A stretch of 64,000 nt of DNA from Astropecten irregularis (lineage: Eukaryota > Echinodermata > Asteroidea > Paxillosida > Astropectinidae): contig OZ020244.1 of assembly GCA_963971285.1 (NCBI GenBank), positions 33,604,001 to 33,668,000 on the forward strand, given 5' to 3'. The notes beneath the pieces were generated by a model, which ran no database searches, was not told the origin of the DNA, and saw only the letters and a list, made by a program, of their open reading frames with translations. The position numbers and the translations under genes were made by a program. Shown here piece by piece: positions 1 to 11,035 of this stretch (position 1 is its first letter; each line of letters opens with the position of its first letter).

Positions 1-265
1 TTTGAAATACCAGGGTTTGAAATGGACACTATTTACTGGCTGATAAAGTTTGCCTCATGGATAATTGTCACAAATCCATCATGAACTGTCGTATAATACT
101 GAGGTTTCACCTATAAACCCAAATCGAATATCCTCAGGGGATGTAGAAACACTGAAAAAACTTTGTCCTCTCATCTTAATGCCCATCATTCAATTCTTGT
201 GTGCGTCACAATAGTTGTGATGACAAGAAACCCACAAAATCACCAATTTCATCTATCCCTTTTAC

Positions 266-471
266 CTGGCAGCAGGGGCACACAAAGCCGCTCATGTTCT
301 CCACGACGCCCAAGATCTTCAGGCCCATCTTACGGCAGAAGCTGATCTCTTTCCGAACTGTTCCCATGGCCACCAGCTGGGAGGTGGTGACGATGACAGC
401 TCCGTCCGGATTCACGCCCTTCAGAGCTTTGACGACGGTCAGGTGCTCGTCACTGGTACCCGGCGGGGTAT
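266..471 (-). CDS. nubp1: NUBP1 exon 7 ([10 protein letters not shown] to CxxC)
   Basis: The acceptor is CATGGTCCCTAG. The exon encodes [44 protein letters not shown] and [12 protein letters not shown], then a GTAAAAG donor (phase 0). CPCC stands where the human protein has CPKC, so the CxxC spacing survives with one extra Cys. Remaining exons are left of position 1. Bases 1-265 are intron. Confidence 0.95.
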
Positions 472-3400
472 CTAGGGACCATGGATAATTCATATCATTC
501 TCACTGTGGCCTCATTTTTTCCTTCTAGACCATACAGGTTAATTACGGTTTGTTTTAGACTAACTCTCCACAATTCTCACTTGCCAGACCAAATGAGGTT
601 TTACACCACAATTACATAAGAGTTATGTTTTCTTGGTTGGGCATCCAAAGAGCATGCTGGACTCTAAAACCTGGAGCATCCTTGACCAAAGTTTGCGTGC
701 TGTGACCAACAGCTCTTACTTGAACCGAAGAGTCTGTCAGTTTACAACCAAAGAGACTTACATCTTTGATAGCTTGTTCACTCACCAAAGATGAGGTAGT
801 CCAGACGTCCCCAGAATGTGTCCTTGAGAAACCTCTTTATAAGTTGCGTCTTGCGTGGACCTCTCCAGATGACGGCATTGTCGGTCTTCTGGAGCAGGGA
901 ACCCACGGACATGACCTTGACGTTGCCATGCGAGGACCTGTTTGAGAGGAGAACCCCAGGGGAAACTACTTGAAGGTGATTCAGCATGGCACAGTTATCC
1001 TTTCCACCTGTTAACCTGGGTTCGATTCCTGCTCGGGCTGACGTGAATAGAATTTTTGTCCTAGTGATTCATCACACATTTCTTTTCTTTATCCTCTGAA
1101 AAAGATCCTACTAGGATCGAAATGCCATCAGGCCCTCCTAACACCTAGTCTATGTGATAGACGCACTTGCTGTACAACGAGTATGCGTGCAGATTTCCCG
1201 ATTAATTAATTTTAAAAAATTGACCGACCGACCCAAAATTTTAATTTTTCCACGTGAGGGCAACACAACAATTTTTTTTTTTAGGCCTTATGCAAGCCAA
1301 CCCAGCACTGACCTCACTAAGTTTTGACCAATCAGGGGACATCTACTATCATACCGCGGATGCGTGAAATTGACCATTCAACAGTAGAATGGGTGATACT
1401 CAGACTACCTAACACCAGGCATTTTATCAATTTCAGGTCAATATTTTGGCTGATGAGCAGTTTGCAGCAGTTTATTACTTAAATTTCTTTCTTGTCTTTT
1501 CTATGCAGGTTTCATCATTCTTCTTTGATTCCCAGACAGAAGTCATAAAAATACAACGGCAGCTCTATTACAGAATTAAAATTCTTCCTACAGACAACCT
1601 AGAACAACTGAACAGCAGATACCAAAAATGCTTAAAGGTAATATCATACTTTGGTTTTTGTCAAAGAAGTACAGATTTATTGGCAAAAATATGAAGGAAG
1701 ATACAGTCACAGTCATCTGTGAAAATTTCAGTCCCATACGGTGCCCACCTTTTGAGAAAATCGTGAAAAACGGCCACAGTTTTTCTTAAGTCTTTTCTCT
1801 TTTATTTTTGATCTTTTAAAAGATCAAAAAGATTTTCGGTCATTGTTTGACAAATTTCTGGATAAATACACCATTTCAGTCGGAAACCCTTTAAAGGGTA
1901 GGTTTCTATACATGTAGCACCATCTTCATACCCTGTATAAGTTACCGGTATACGTAAATCTGTGAACATTTCTGTTTCGGTTTCTTACCAAAGTATGATA
2001 CTACCTTTAAATGTTTGCCCAAATAAGCTGGTTTGAGAAATATTGGATTCCATTGTAAAATGTTTCATTTTCCGGATTAATGGTTTTTTTGTCGGGAGAT
2101 AGATAATATGCAAATTAGGCTTGCCCTTCACCGCCGTGGATGAGCACTTTTGCTGTAATTTCATTTTGTGATGCAACTTCATGTGCTCTTTATGTTTTTT
2201 TCTTATATCTTGAAAAATAATGTACAGTAATCTGTATCTTTTATTACAGGGGCTGATTTCACTAACGCTTTGCAATCATCGCTAAAGCCCAAATTATCGC
2301 TAAACGGAAACATTGCTACGCAAATTAGCGATCGATTTTCCATTTAGCGATAGATTTGGCAATGATCGCAAAGTGTGGTCTGGTTTATCTAATATGAATT
2401 TAAGCCCAGCTGATTCATTCAGTCCATACTTGAGCGGAGTCCATCCCCACTGCGTGTTGAGCACAGTCTGGTCCTCAACAGCCATCAGTCTGGGACAGCT
2501 CGGCCCACAGATATCAACGTCGACAAGTCCAACCTTAAGAGGAGAAGAAGATAAGAACTGAGATTCCTCTTAGATCTTTATTCTTGGTACAGTTTACTGA
2601 AGCACATCAACCCAAATGGAGTGCTCGGACCTCCACCTGTGGCAGAGAAACTTCCAGAGCAGGGTTTCCCCTTAACTTTTTTTGGTCAGCAAAAATAAGT
2701 AAACCACAAAATATAAACGTGGCAGCATGTTTTTAAAGTGTGGTGCCGATTTTTATGCGGTCTGCATTTTGCTTCACTCTGACTGGTTGGACTAGTCCGC
2801 CAGAGTTTTTACTAGAATTTGTTTAGCGGACCAGTGTTAAGGGCGAACCCTGCCTGAGACACCGTCCAATCTATCCAGCTCAAGGGATGAAGTCATCCTA
2901 CAACCCTTACAATTCCAAAATGGCTGGCCTTCTCACCTTGTTTGGATGTAATCTTGCTAAGGCCATTGACAAAGTGGCAGCCAAACTTGACTTGCCCACA
3001 CCTGTGAACGAAAAGAAAAAATGTTGATGCCATTTCACTCAAACATATTGCCATCTGGGCTTAAAGGTTATCATACTTATACTTTGGTTTTTGTTAAAGA
3101 AATACAGATTCATGGGCAAAACAAATTATCAAGACAGATACAGTAACAGTCATCTGTGAAAATATCAGTCCCATACGGTGCCCACTTTTTGAGAAAACAG
3201 TCTAAAAACGGGCACAGTATTTCTTAAGATCTTTAAAATATCATAAATTATTTTGTTCACTTGTTTTACTCTTTCCTGGATAAATACAGTATTTCAGGCA
3301 GAATTTGTCAACGGTATGCTTCTACCATCACCATCTTCATACCCTGTAAATTATAGGTAAATCAGTGAAGATTTCTGTTTCGGTATCTTACCAAAGTATG

Positions 3401-6383
3401 ATACTACCTTTAAATGCTTTGAATTTTAAACTCATCAGCATTGTTCCTCTAGCTGCCTAGTTCAAATCTCACACAAGGCCATGGTTGAAACTTTGTGCTT
3501 CAAATTATGGAGATTTTCTTTGAGCAAAGGGAAAGTCTTATGCATGTATGAGAGGAATTCAATTGTCTACTGGAACATTTGTTGTAGCATCTAGTGTTAT
3601 CTTGGGTGTCACTTTTATCAGCACCAAACACAACATGTATTCTGTCTGCTTGATGCCATGGGTCTTTCACCAGCTGTTGAATTTATTAACCCTAACCCCC
3701 TTGTACTAGGAAGCATACTGAACCAAACAAACTTAAACAGTTGGTCACAGGTTTGGTCGGGATAGGTACTGAACCTCACAAACTTCAACAGCCTCCAGCT
3801 GTTGGCGTTTGATTCACTTGGTACGGTATGGTCTATGCCTTGGTGTGTTACTGTAGACACACTGTCCCAAACCACACAGAATGCCACAGTGCCTTTCAAC
3901 AAAAGGCCTTTCCACACACAAGTGAATCACCACAACTTCCTGTGCAACTGTACAATAGGCCATGGGTAGCCTCACCCATAAACAAAATGCCAGTGCACTG
4001 CCACAAACTCCCACACTTGTTTCTACAGGTCCCATGCCCTTCCCCAAACCTGTCAGAATGAAACAGTGTACTCCTGGACCTTTGATACTGACTCAAACAA
4101 AGTCCAACAACAGGTCCTTACTGTTAATATTACAATGTTTAGATGCATCCTCCAAAACGCCTCCACTTGCCTCCTTTTCCCGAGATGACGAGTATTTTGT
4201 GTCTGACTGCATTCATTCTCAGATGAATCATCTCTTCATCCGGATCAGATCCACCTGAAGTTGAGATAACGAAACCGAGAAAAAATAACAAAGGAGTCAA
4301 GAAAAGCAGAACAGATGAAAACTTTAACACACAAAGCACCAAGATCAAAACAGAGATTAGTGAAGAAGCTTATTGTGATGATTGATAATGAAAATGCAAC
4401 TTCAAAATGAATTTGTCAGAATAAAGCTTTCAACTTTTTTCTTTGACAATTTCCTTCTGTGGGCCTACAGCAGGACAAAAATCAAATAAATATTCAGATA
4501 AATAAAATATCAGGAAATTACCTTGTTTTCTGCAAAGTGCTTGTCCGGGGCATCCCTCACAAACACTGGCATTACCAGCTTCAGACTATATGAACATCAA
4601 AATGGAATGATCATGAGTACATGTACAAATAAATGAGCTGCATTTCATCCCTGCGACATTCTTGGAAGAGATGGAGTGATTTCCATGCCGATTTGTTGGG
4701 TATGAACTATGAAGTACCATGAAATTTGATTTTGAAGTTTGTACAAAATCTCAAAGTCTGGGGTTAGTGTACTTTAGTCCACAAGGATTATTTTCAGACA
4801 TGGCTTCTAAGTTATACAGTAATTAAACTAACTCATCTAAATATGTTGAACAGTTGTGATGTCCTAGGAAGGTTAAAAAAAGGTGATTTTTAGGGTACAA
4901 GTTACTCGGACTAGTTCCGTGGGCTAAAGCACACTAAGTACCCCAAACAAGAATGAAATTCTCTCAGTCTGGGGAGCTAGACCGACTGTTGACCCCCAAA
5001 CGTAAAAAAAAAAAGTTCAACGTGTCCAGGTTACTGCATGGGGGATTGTAAAGTTGGGGACCCAGTTCCTATAATAGAACGGAATATAACTACAGGATTA
5101 ATTTTGTGGAAAGAGGGAAGAGTTTTGATAAAAGAGGGAAATTATAGGGTAAAAACAACCACAGCAACACAACCCAGTCACTGGTAATTAAACATGGTGA
5201 CACTTGTTCCGAATTCCGGCGTGTTAGAGTCTGGAAGTCAGATAGCTGCAGTAACTGTAGCCCAATATTACTCCTGACGTTGTTGTCGTATATAGGGCTA
5301 CAGGTCAATCAATATGGAAGTCATCTGTTTAGAATTCCCCACCCCTAAAATGACTATTATTTAGCGATCTGTGGCATAATGACTCACCCTGGTGTTCCTG
5401 ATGTCGTGAAGAAGCATTCAGAAGAAAAAAAATTTAATTATCATTTTGGATTTCGACAAAACGAGCAATTTTCGGCCCAAATCTCAGTACATACAATTTG
5501 ACTTGGATTCTGCGGCAAATTTCCCACAGTGCTTTGCGAAATAATATAAGGAAATACATAAGAATTTAACTCTTTCCTAGTACCCTGTCCAGTCTACATT
5601 CCATTTACGTGCAATGGAGCGAACGGCACCAGTCTACTCCCTGATCTACACGTGCAGAATTCTCGAGAGTTCTCGAGAATTCTCGAGAGTTCTCGAGAAT
5701 TCTCGAGAATTTCTTGAGAATTCCAAGTCATTTTGTATGTACTGAGATTTGGGCCGAAAATTGCTCGTTTTGTCGAAATCCAAAATGATAATTGAATTTT
5801 GTTTCTTCTGAATGCTTCTTCACGACATCAGGAACACCAGGGTGAGTCATTATGCCACAGATCGCTAAATAACAGTCATTTTAGGGGTGGGGAATTCTCA
5901 ACAGATGATATCCATATTGATTGACCTGTAGCCCTATATACGACAACAACGTCAGGAGTAATATTGGGCTACAGTTACTGCAGCTAGAAGTCAGATAAGA
6001 AAATCGCATTTTGGTCGCATTTATTGATCTGAATTCACTCAAAATATGCTTTTGACTTTTGTATATTGACAACTTTTGTACAAATGACAAAAACGAAAGT
6101 GTCCTGAACTTTACAATCCCCCCTGCATGTAATGAGGTCTAAAGTATAGGAAAGTATGGTAAAGTAGTAGTCACTACTCTAGTGGAAATCTTCCCATGAC
6201 CCAAGTGCACGTGCATGACAACTGTAATGTAAACAAACAGCGGCTGCACTGCATGCAGCCTGCAAGGCCTTGTCCCTTTTGGCTTTTAACTTAAATCTTA
6301 ACTTTCTTAAGATACGATTCACATACCGTCTCAGATGGACAACCGACCGCTGTAGCGGCATCTGATTCACCATATATTTCCAT
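266..6383 (-). CDS. nubp1: Cytosolic Fe-S cluster assembly factor NUBP1 (seven exons, 3' end off the window)
   Basis: P-loop NTPase of the Mrp/NBP35 family. Family knowledge: NUBP1 pairs with NUBP2 as the cytosolic scaffold that builds 4Fe-4S clusters. Seven exons on the minus strand (6327-6383, 4522-4585, 4171-4254, 2937-3001, 2430-2533, 786-937, 266-471) join in frame to 244 codons. Visible features are an N-terminal four-Cys cluster (GCPSET then [10 protein letters not shown], residues about 14-38), P-loop GKGGVGKSS (66-74), DVDICGP, VMSVG and AVIWRGP, the switch motif [10 protein letters not shown], and [13 protein letters not shown] with the C-terminal CxxC. Human NUBP1 has 320 residues, so about 75 are missing beyond position 1. 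Every junction keeps phase. The intron after codon 68 uses a GC donor. The gene is divergent from the laminin gene. NUBP2 is excluded by the N-terminal Cys cluster. Confidence 0.93.
786..937 (-). CDS. nubp1: NUBP1 exon 6 (VMSVG...AVIWRGP block)
   Basis: The acceptor is CTCCTCTCAAACAG. The exon encodes [32 protein letters not shown] and WGRLDYLIF, with donor GTGAGTG (phase 1). These blocks match NUBP1 VMSVGFLL, AVIWRGPKK and VDYLIV. The following intron is 472-785 (314 bp), with no recognised repeat. Confidence 0.93.
1091..1143 (+). ncRNA. Hammerhead-like repeat remnant
   Basis: CTCTGAAAAAGATCCTACTA then GGATCGAAATG and CAGGCCCTCCTAAC. The stem II hairpin is preserved and the core has decayed. 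Confidence 0.35.
1632..2010. mobile_element. TTAA MITE family 1, copy in NUBP1 intron 5
   Basis: A non-coding element of about 370 bp with inverted ends: TTAA-AGGTAATATCATACTTTGG at the left and CCAAAGTATGATACTACCT-TTAA at the right. TTAA flanks both ends, as expected for piggyBac-type target sites. The centre is a small palindrome, GATCTTTTAAAAGATC. Confidence 0.85.
2251..2370. repeat. GATTTCACTAACGC fold-back remnant
   Basis: GGGGCTGATTTCACTAACGC is followed by inverted copies of AGCGATGATTTGGGCTTTAGC-like sequence. The distal end is lost after GATCGCAAAGTG. Related to 20716-20872, 40877-41033 and 60027-60090. Confidence 0.7.
2430..2533 (-). CDS. nubp1: NUBP1 exon 5 (DVDICGP motif)
   Basis: The acceptor is CTCCTCTTAAG. 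The exon encodes [20 protein letters not shown] followed by [14 protein letters not shown], aligning with the family block DIDICGPSIPKIMG...GWSP. The donor GTATGG was chosen because it is the only one that joins the next exon in frame (phase 2). The following intron (938-2429) holds a TTAA MITE (1632-2010), a fold-back remnant (2251-2370), a hammerhead-like repeat (1091-1143) and a repeat shared with 55888-56063. Confidence 0.88.
2937..3001 (-). CDS. nubp1: NUBP1 exon 4 (second half of P-loop)
   Basis: The acceptor is TTCGTTCACAG. The exon completes the split Gly codon and encodes [21 protein letters not shown], then a GTGAGA donor (phase 0). It is too short and shifted to be found as a free-standing ORF; it was recovered from the P-loop match. 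The next intron, 2534-2936, is 403 bp with no recognised repeat. Confidence 0.92.
3061..3413. mobile_element. TTAA MITE family 1, copy in NUBP1 GC-AG intron
   Basis: Same consensus as 1632-2010, with TTAA at both ends. The central palindrome has decayed. It lies about 60 bp from the NUBP1 exon 4 acceptor. Confidence 0.82.
4171..4254 (-). CDS. nubp1: NUBP1 exon 3 (first half of P-loop)
   Basis: It encodes [20 protein letters not shown] and then ILVISGKG. The acceptor is CTCAACTTCAG. The exon ends GGAG and the intron begins GCAAGT, which is a GC-AG donor. Reading the nearby GT as donor would shift the frame and destroy the Walker A motif. The intron (3002-4170, 1169 bp) contains a TTAA MITE at 3061-3413. 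Confidence 0.9.
4522..4585 (-). CDS. nubp1: NUBP1 exon 2 (Fe-S cluster Cys motif)
   Basis: It encodes [21 protein letters not shown], matching the NUBP1 CxGCPxQxxC cluster-binding motif. The acceptor is TTCATATAG and the donor is GTAATTT (phase 1). The next intron is 4255-4521 (267 bp) and shows nothing notable. Confidence 0.88.
5028..6135. mobile_element. 1.1-kb long-inverted-repeat element in NUBP1 intron 1
   Basis: Arms at about 5238-5512 and 5728-5995 are inverted copies of each other with few mismatches. They flank a spacer with a 10-bp CTCGAGAATT/CTCGAGAGTT tandem (5661-5722). Outer short inverted repeats (GGGGGATTGTAAAGTT at about 5040, AACTTTACAATCCCCCC at about 6110) suggest the true ends. 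No transposase reading frame was seen. The superfamily is unassigned. Confidence 0.7.
5661..5722. repeat. CTCGAGAATT 10-bp tandem repeat
   Basis: Six or so units of CTCGAGAATT/CTCGAGAGTT lie at the centre of the long inverted repeat. Each unit is itself near-palindromic, so this would form the tip of the hairpin. Confidence 0.85.
6327..6383 (-). CDS. nubp1: NUBP1 exon 1 (start codon, first cluster Cys)
   Basis: It encodes 19 residues beginning [13 protein letters not shown] and ending GCPSET, then a GTATGTG donor (phase 0). It was chosen as exon 1 because it supplies the first Cys of the four-Cys N-terminal cluster and reads in frame into the next exon. The following intron (4586-6326) carries a 1.1-kb inverted-repeat element. 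No transcript evidence is available for the start. Confidence 0.75.
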
Positions 6384-7210
6384 TTTCATTCAAGTATACA
6401 CTTCAAAATGCCGAAAAATGAACTTGCTTAGCACCGACACATCATCACAACTTCACTCCATGGGCGGCGCCATCTTTGCCTAATCTATTTCTGTCGTTGG
6501 GGGCGCTCTTTCTGGTTCACTAAAAATCGAGCTCATGTGCCTGACAAGAATTATTTTATGTGCTATGAACACTGTTTGCATAAATCAGTGGCTGTGAACT
6601 TGAAGAGAAGTTTTCAAAAATATAGTGAAAAGAAAAAGACACTCCTCCAATCGATTTCTTTCGCATTATAGTAGAATCATTCACAAAACAAGTACGATAT
6701 GTCCCCCCTATGTCTATAATACATAAATAATTTGGGTTATTTATGTCTGTGATATAAATAGACCTATTATTAGGTTCCTTTCAAGTCATTTTTATTGGCA
6801 ATACAAATGACTTGAAATGAACCTAGAACAAGTAAAACAAGGTATCTTAAAACAAGATTCCGTCCGCAACTTCACTCAATCTTCAGTAATGTGATAAACA
6901 CGATAAACATCATTAGTGAAGTGACTAATTGCGTTAATCATTGTTAAAAAAAAAAATAATGTCCCCATCCCACCCCCCGAAACTAACTCTTCCTGTGATT
7001 GTGAAATATACCCTTGTTAAATTCTTGCATCACTGAGACATCCACTGCATATGCATGCTTTCAAAAAACGTATTAGCAAACTGGTTGTGATCATGTTTTC
7101 AACTATTGAAAACTGAAATTAATCGCAATAACTATACTAAGAAGTTGGACATACACACAAAACAACGTTTTAAAAATGGGCGGAGAAAAAAATCTACACA
7201 GATAAGAATC

Positions 7211-7640
7211 ATAGGTGTCGATTTTTATTTTCATGATTAGGGGGATGGTTGGTGATTTGGTGTCCTATGCGAGAGAGTGAAGCGACCGAGCGGGGGAGGC
7301 TGTGGGAGGTCGGATACCCCCCTCCCAGCCAGGGCCTTTTTTTAAATAATTATAAAAAGTCGAAAATTCGCATTTTACAGCATTTAAAAACGATATTTAG
7401 AAGAATTAAACATAGTATAGAACTGATTCACTGAGAAGACACAAAAACAACAGGGATCATGTAATATTTCTATACTATAAACTTCAATGACATTCTACTA
7501 GTACTAGTATACTACTAGTACTAGTAGTAGTACCTCGAAATATTGGGGGATGATTATGATCATGAATGATATGATAATACACGCCACCTCAAATATTGGG
7601 GGATGGATATATCCCCCATCCCCTGGGATCGACACCCATG
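7211..7640. mobile_element. Probable TIR element, GGTGTCGAT ends
   Basis: Begins ATAGGTGTCGAT and ends ATCGACACCCAT, giving terminal inverted repeats of about 12 bp around a GC-rich head, a CTAGTACTAG-type tandem (7497-7532) and two copies of an ATATTGGGGGATGR motif. No coding region. Other copies are not seen in the window, so element status is tentative. Confidence 0.4.
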
Positions 7641-7827
7641 GTTAGAACTAAATACTTCGAAGGCCAGATGAGGGGAGTGAAACTTATTCAATGCTCAGTG
7701 GAAACAAAATATTATGACCATTCGAAGAACATCAATTAATGTGGTAGTTTAAAAAAAAATAGTTTTATACTCCACTCCGATCCCCTCTCTCGAAACTTTC
7801 CCGCGCGAGAACGCAATAAGCGAACCC

Positions 7828-8169
7828 CTACAAAAGTTTGGTACAGTCCTTTTCTTCTGACTTCCGGTATTTTTCTCCGCACGCCGAACGAACGAGACCA
7901 TCAGCATAGCTTGGCGAACAGCCTTGTGTAACATTCGTGCACGTACAAAGGAACGGAGACGGATTAAGGCATTGCATGACCCACTCTGCGTTCCAAGCTA
8001 GCTCATAATCTACAAACTCTTGCACAGTTCGTTCTTGGGTGAGGTTTGACTTGGGACAGAACGTGGAAAGTTTTTGCTCATTTTTCTTCTCTGATAAGTG
8101 ATGCAAAATTTGCTGGAAAGAGCTCCAACGTTCACAGCTGTAGTTGGTAAGGACATTGAAGTTTTGCAT
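7828..8169 (-). CDS. Unassigned 113-codon ORF, Cys-rich
   Basis: An ATG-to-TAG reading frame with eight Cys and three N-glycosylation sequons (NYS, NLT, NVT). There is no hydrophobic signal at its start and no family I recognise. It could be a terminal exon of an unseen gene on the minus strand, an old domesticated fragment, or chance. It lies in a region without recognised repeats between two divergent genes. Nothing in the flanks clearly fixes a splice acceptor (an ATATATAG lies just upstream of the ATG). Confidence 0.2.
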   Translation of the reverse strand: MQNFNVLTNYSCERWSSFQQILHHLSEKKNEQKLSTFCPKSNLTQERTVQEFVDYELAWNAEWVMQCLNPSPFLCTCTNVTQGCSPSYADGLVRSACGEKYRKSEEKDCTKLL

Positions 8170-8511
8170 GAACTATATATGTGTGGATTTAAGGGGATGT
8201 TTTAGCTTAAATGTCGGTTGCTAAACATTTTTGGTGAGTTGAGTGGGTGGGTTTTTGGCCTAAGTTTTTTCCCCCGGGGTAGCCTAGCTGTGTTTGCCAC
8301 CATGTCACCACGGCGTGGAATTGTGGGCCTCGCCCGGGCGAGTGACAGGCTTTGAGTCGGTGCCCTGTTTGCCGTTGTTCTTGGCTGCAGTACAGTTCAG
8401 TTGCCTAGCTAGCAGCTTCGGCCAAGGATTTTGCTTTTTGTGCGCATTGATGTTGCTGTTTCTTTCAGTTACACTTGACTTGGTTGCTGCCGGCCTTCAG
8501 TTGCGAATAAA

Positions 8512-8745
8512 GGGCATTAGGCCTAGTGTCTTTTACGCCACCCATATTATTTTCAGTATTTATTTGGCTAAGAAACTGGGTTTTTTCCACTGAAATATTG
8601 CCAAAATATGTTCATTTTAGGGTTTACAGGACCCATTAATAAATTTGCTTTGAGTAACAAATCTCATTTTGGAACAGAAGAAGCTAGATAAATACTGAAA
8701 ATAATATGGGTGACGTAAAAGACACTAACCCCGAATAAAGGGCAA
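8512..8745. repeat. Inverted repeat around AATAATATGGGTGRCGTAAAAGACAC
   Basis: GTGTCTTTTACGCCACCCAT at about 8528 is mirrored by ATGGGTGACGTAAAAGACAC at about 8706, with flanking AATAAAGGGC also mirrored, giving arms of about 45 bp. Confidence 0.7.
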
Positions 8746-9517
8746 GGTTAATAATAGGCCTATTGGTTTTTTTTTCAAACCCAAAATGTCTTCCCGTGGG
8801 AATATTGGCCTAAATGGTATTTTACAAATGTAAGCAAACTAGTTAACTACATATTAAAACACTTGGGAAAGATTTCCAGTTTTTCCACAATCGCTCGTGT
8901 AAAATAAATATTGGCAGTGTATACTTTGCCAGCACCGGCAATCTTCCTTCAAATGCTATTTTGCCGTTCCCATTGTCTAATTTGCAGTACTAGGCCTACT
9001 ACTAGAAATGTACCTCCGGCAAATAAACCTTTAGAGAAAGAAGGCTGGCATGGCCAACGAGAAGAATGCATAACAGTGCCTGCAAAATATACTTCCTTAG
9101 ATATCCTTCATAATAGCTAACTCACTGGATGCAAGTGCATATTTATGATTATTTTAAATTTAATTGGGGTTGTAGGCCTATACCTAAAAAGTGAGTTTCA
9201 CGGGGTGATATACGCCTCTATGCTATGAATATAGTGATACATTTCGAGGCTGAAACGGCAGCCAGCCATATTTAATCTCAAAATGCCCTCTCTAGTGTGC
9301 ACCAGTTCAGTCACATAATCTTATAGGGTTTTGCACGGGTTGTCCATCAGAAATTTCCCAAGCACTTTTACTAAAATGTATTAAAAACCAGTCATGTTTG
9401 GTTTCAAAGCATTTGGCTGCCCATAACAGACCGGGGGTAATGATCGCCACATTTCGTATTTCTGTTTTCTTGAACATTTCTCAATTTAAAATTGCATGTA
9501 GGTTACTGAATTCTTTC

Positions 9518-9893
9518 TTAAAGGTAGTATCATACTTTGGTTTTTGTCAAAGAAGTACAGATTCATGGGCAAAAATATCAAGGAAGATACAGTCGTAGTC
9601 ATCTGTGAAAATTTCAGTCCCATACGGTGCCCACTTTTTGAGAAAATCGTGAAAAACGATCACAGTATTTCTTAAGCTTTTCTCTCTTATTTTGGATCTT
9701 TCAAAAGATCAAAAAGATTGTCGGTCGTTGTTTGACTAATTTCTGGATAAATACACCATTTCATGCAGAAAAAATTTTAACGGTAGGTTTCTAACAGCAC
9801 CATCTTCATACCCTGTAAGTTATACGCAAATCTGTGAACAATTTCTGTTTTGGTTTCTTACCAAAGTATGATACTAACTTTAATTGTGAGATT
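9518..9893. mobile_element. TTAA MITE family 1, intergenic copy
   Basis: Full-length copy with TTAA-AGGTAGTATCATACTTTGG and CCAAAGTATGATACTAACT-TTAA ends. Confidence 0.85.
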
Positions 9894-11035
9894 TTGTGCA
9901 TTTGAAAATATCATTATAAACAGGTTTTAATCAGTATTTGTTTGCAATGCCTCATTGGATGACGGTATTGGTATGGTAATCAGAAGTACATGTACTGTCT
10001 AGAGTTAATCTGGATTTTGAAAGTTAGAAGAATGTACATTGTACCATTTGACAACTACCGGTAATAATAATTGGTCCGTTATTACAAGAACATGTAGGCC
10101 TTGTATGTCATTTCTGCAGAAATCCATTTCAGTATTTAGAAGTTTAAAGGACTTCATAGATAAGGCACTATAACTTTTTAAAATTTGTTGTGGGGGCTAT
10201 TGTAGACTCGATTTGGGCCAAAGCGTATGGTTCTGGTAGATGTGCAAACTGCAAAGATTCCCAGCCAAAATACCAACTAACCAAGATTAGAATTAAGTTG
10301 CAACTGTCAATAGTGTCATTTTTACAGTATTAGAATTTCCTGTCAAAGTGTCAGCATGTAAACTGTACACACTAACTTTCTCAATGGTATCAGAGTTGAA
10401 CAGATCTACAAAGTCAGACGTTTTTCCTTTTATAAGTGACAGGATATTCCTCAGACTACCTTTATAATTGATCGGACCATGATCGAACAAACTTTATTGA
10501 CACTAGTATGTTTGTGTTGATTGTCTGCTTTCATTTTTTTTTTACGCAGCCCTTGCGGTTAGGCAGTTGTCATCAGGTCGAGGAGCGAACCGAACCGGGA
10601 GACCCAGGACAAAGTGAACTTGTGACAGGGTTGAAGGGAGGTCAGGAGACAGTCAGAAGTGTCCAGGGCTAGACACACCGGCTACCCTACCCTCTAATAT
10701 CCTCACATCATCTAGCGATCAGAGCCCGGGACTGGAGTGGGGCTTGGCTTGGTGGGTCTCAGTGGACTACGGTACTGACTGAATCCCTCCCCAGGTTACA
10801 GGAGCCCGCACACTACACCAGCTCAAGACTGTTTTGTGATTGAGTAATCTCCAGCTCATGCTTCGCCTGGTCCACCATTCATCTAGACCAGGATCTGACC
10901 CACTCTAGCGGAAGTCGCCTCGATCTTTCTTTTCAAAAGGAGAGGGGGTATTTTGAGGATATTCAGTGAGGCGTTGAAGCCATCCGTGTTTGTTTCCGTT
11001 CTGTTGATGGGATTTTACTGAACTTTTTGAGCAGA

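Larger units (their letters stand above)
6384..11035. other. Intergenic region between divergent NUBP1 and laminin genes
   Basis: About 4.65 kb that should hold both promoters and 5' UTRs. I see no convincing TATA box on either side. It contains a TIR-bounded repeat (about 7211-7640), a 113-codon unassigned ORF (7828-8169, minus), a short inverted repeat (8512-8560 with 8695-8745) and a TTAA MITE (9518-9893). Bases 10540-11035 are GC-richer and free of recognised repeats, and probably include the laminin 5' UTR. Confidence 0.6.

Noticed and set aside
6430-6470. Alternative NUBP1 start at ATGGCGCCGCCCATGG on the minus strand
   Set aside because: Frame closes after six codons (TGA). A GTGAAG donor there would be out of frame with the next exon. 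It may be 5' UTR.
8294-8593. 99-codon plus-strand ORF with hydrophobic stretches
   Set aside because: It runs into the 8512-8745 inverted repeat, starts at a non-ATG-supported position and matches no family I know.
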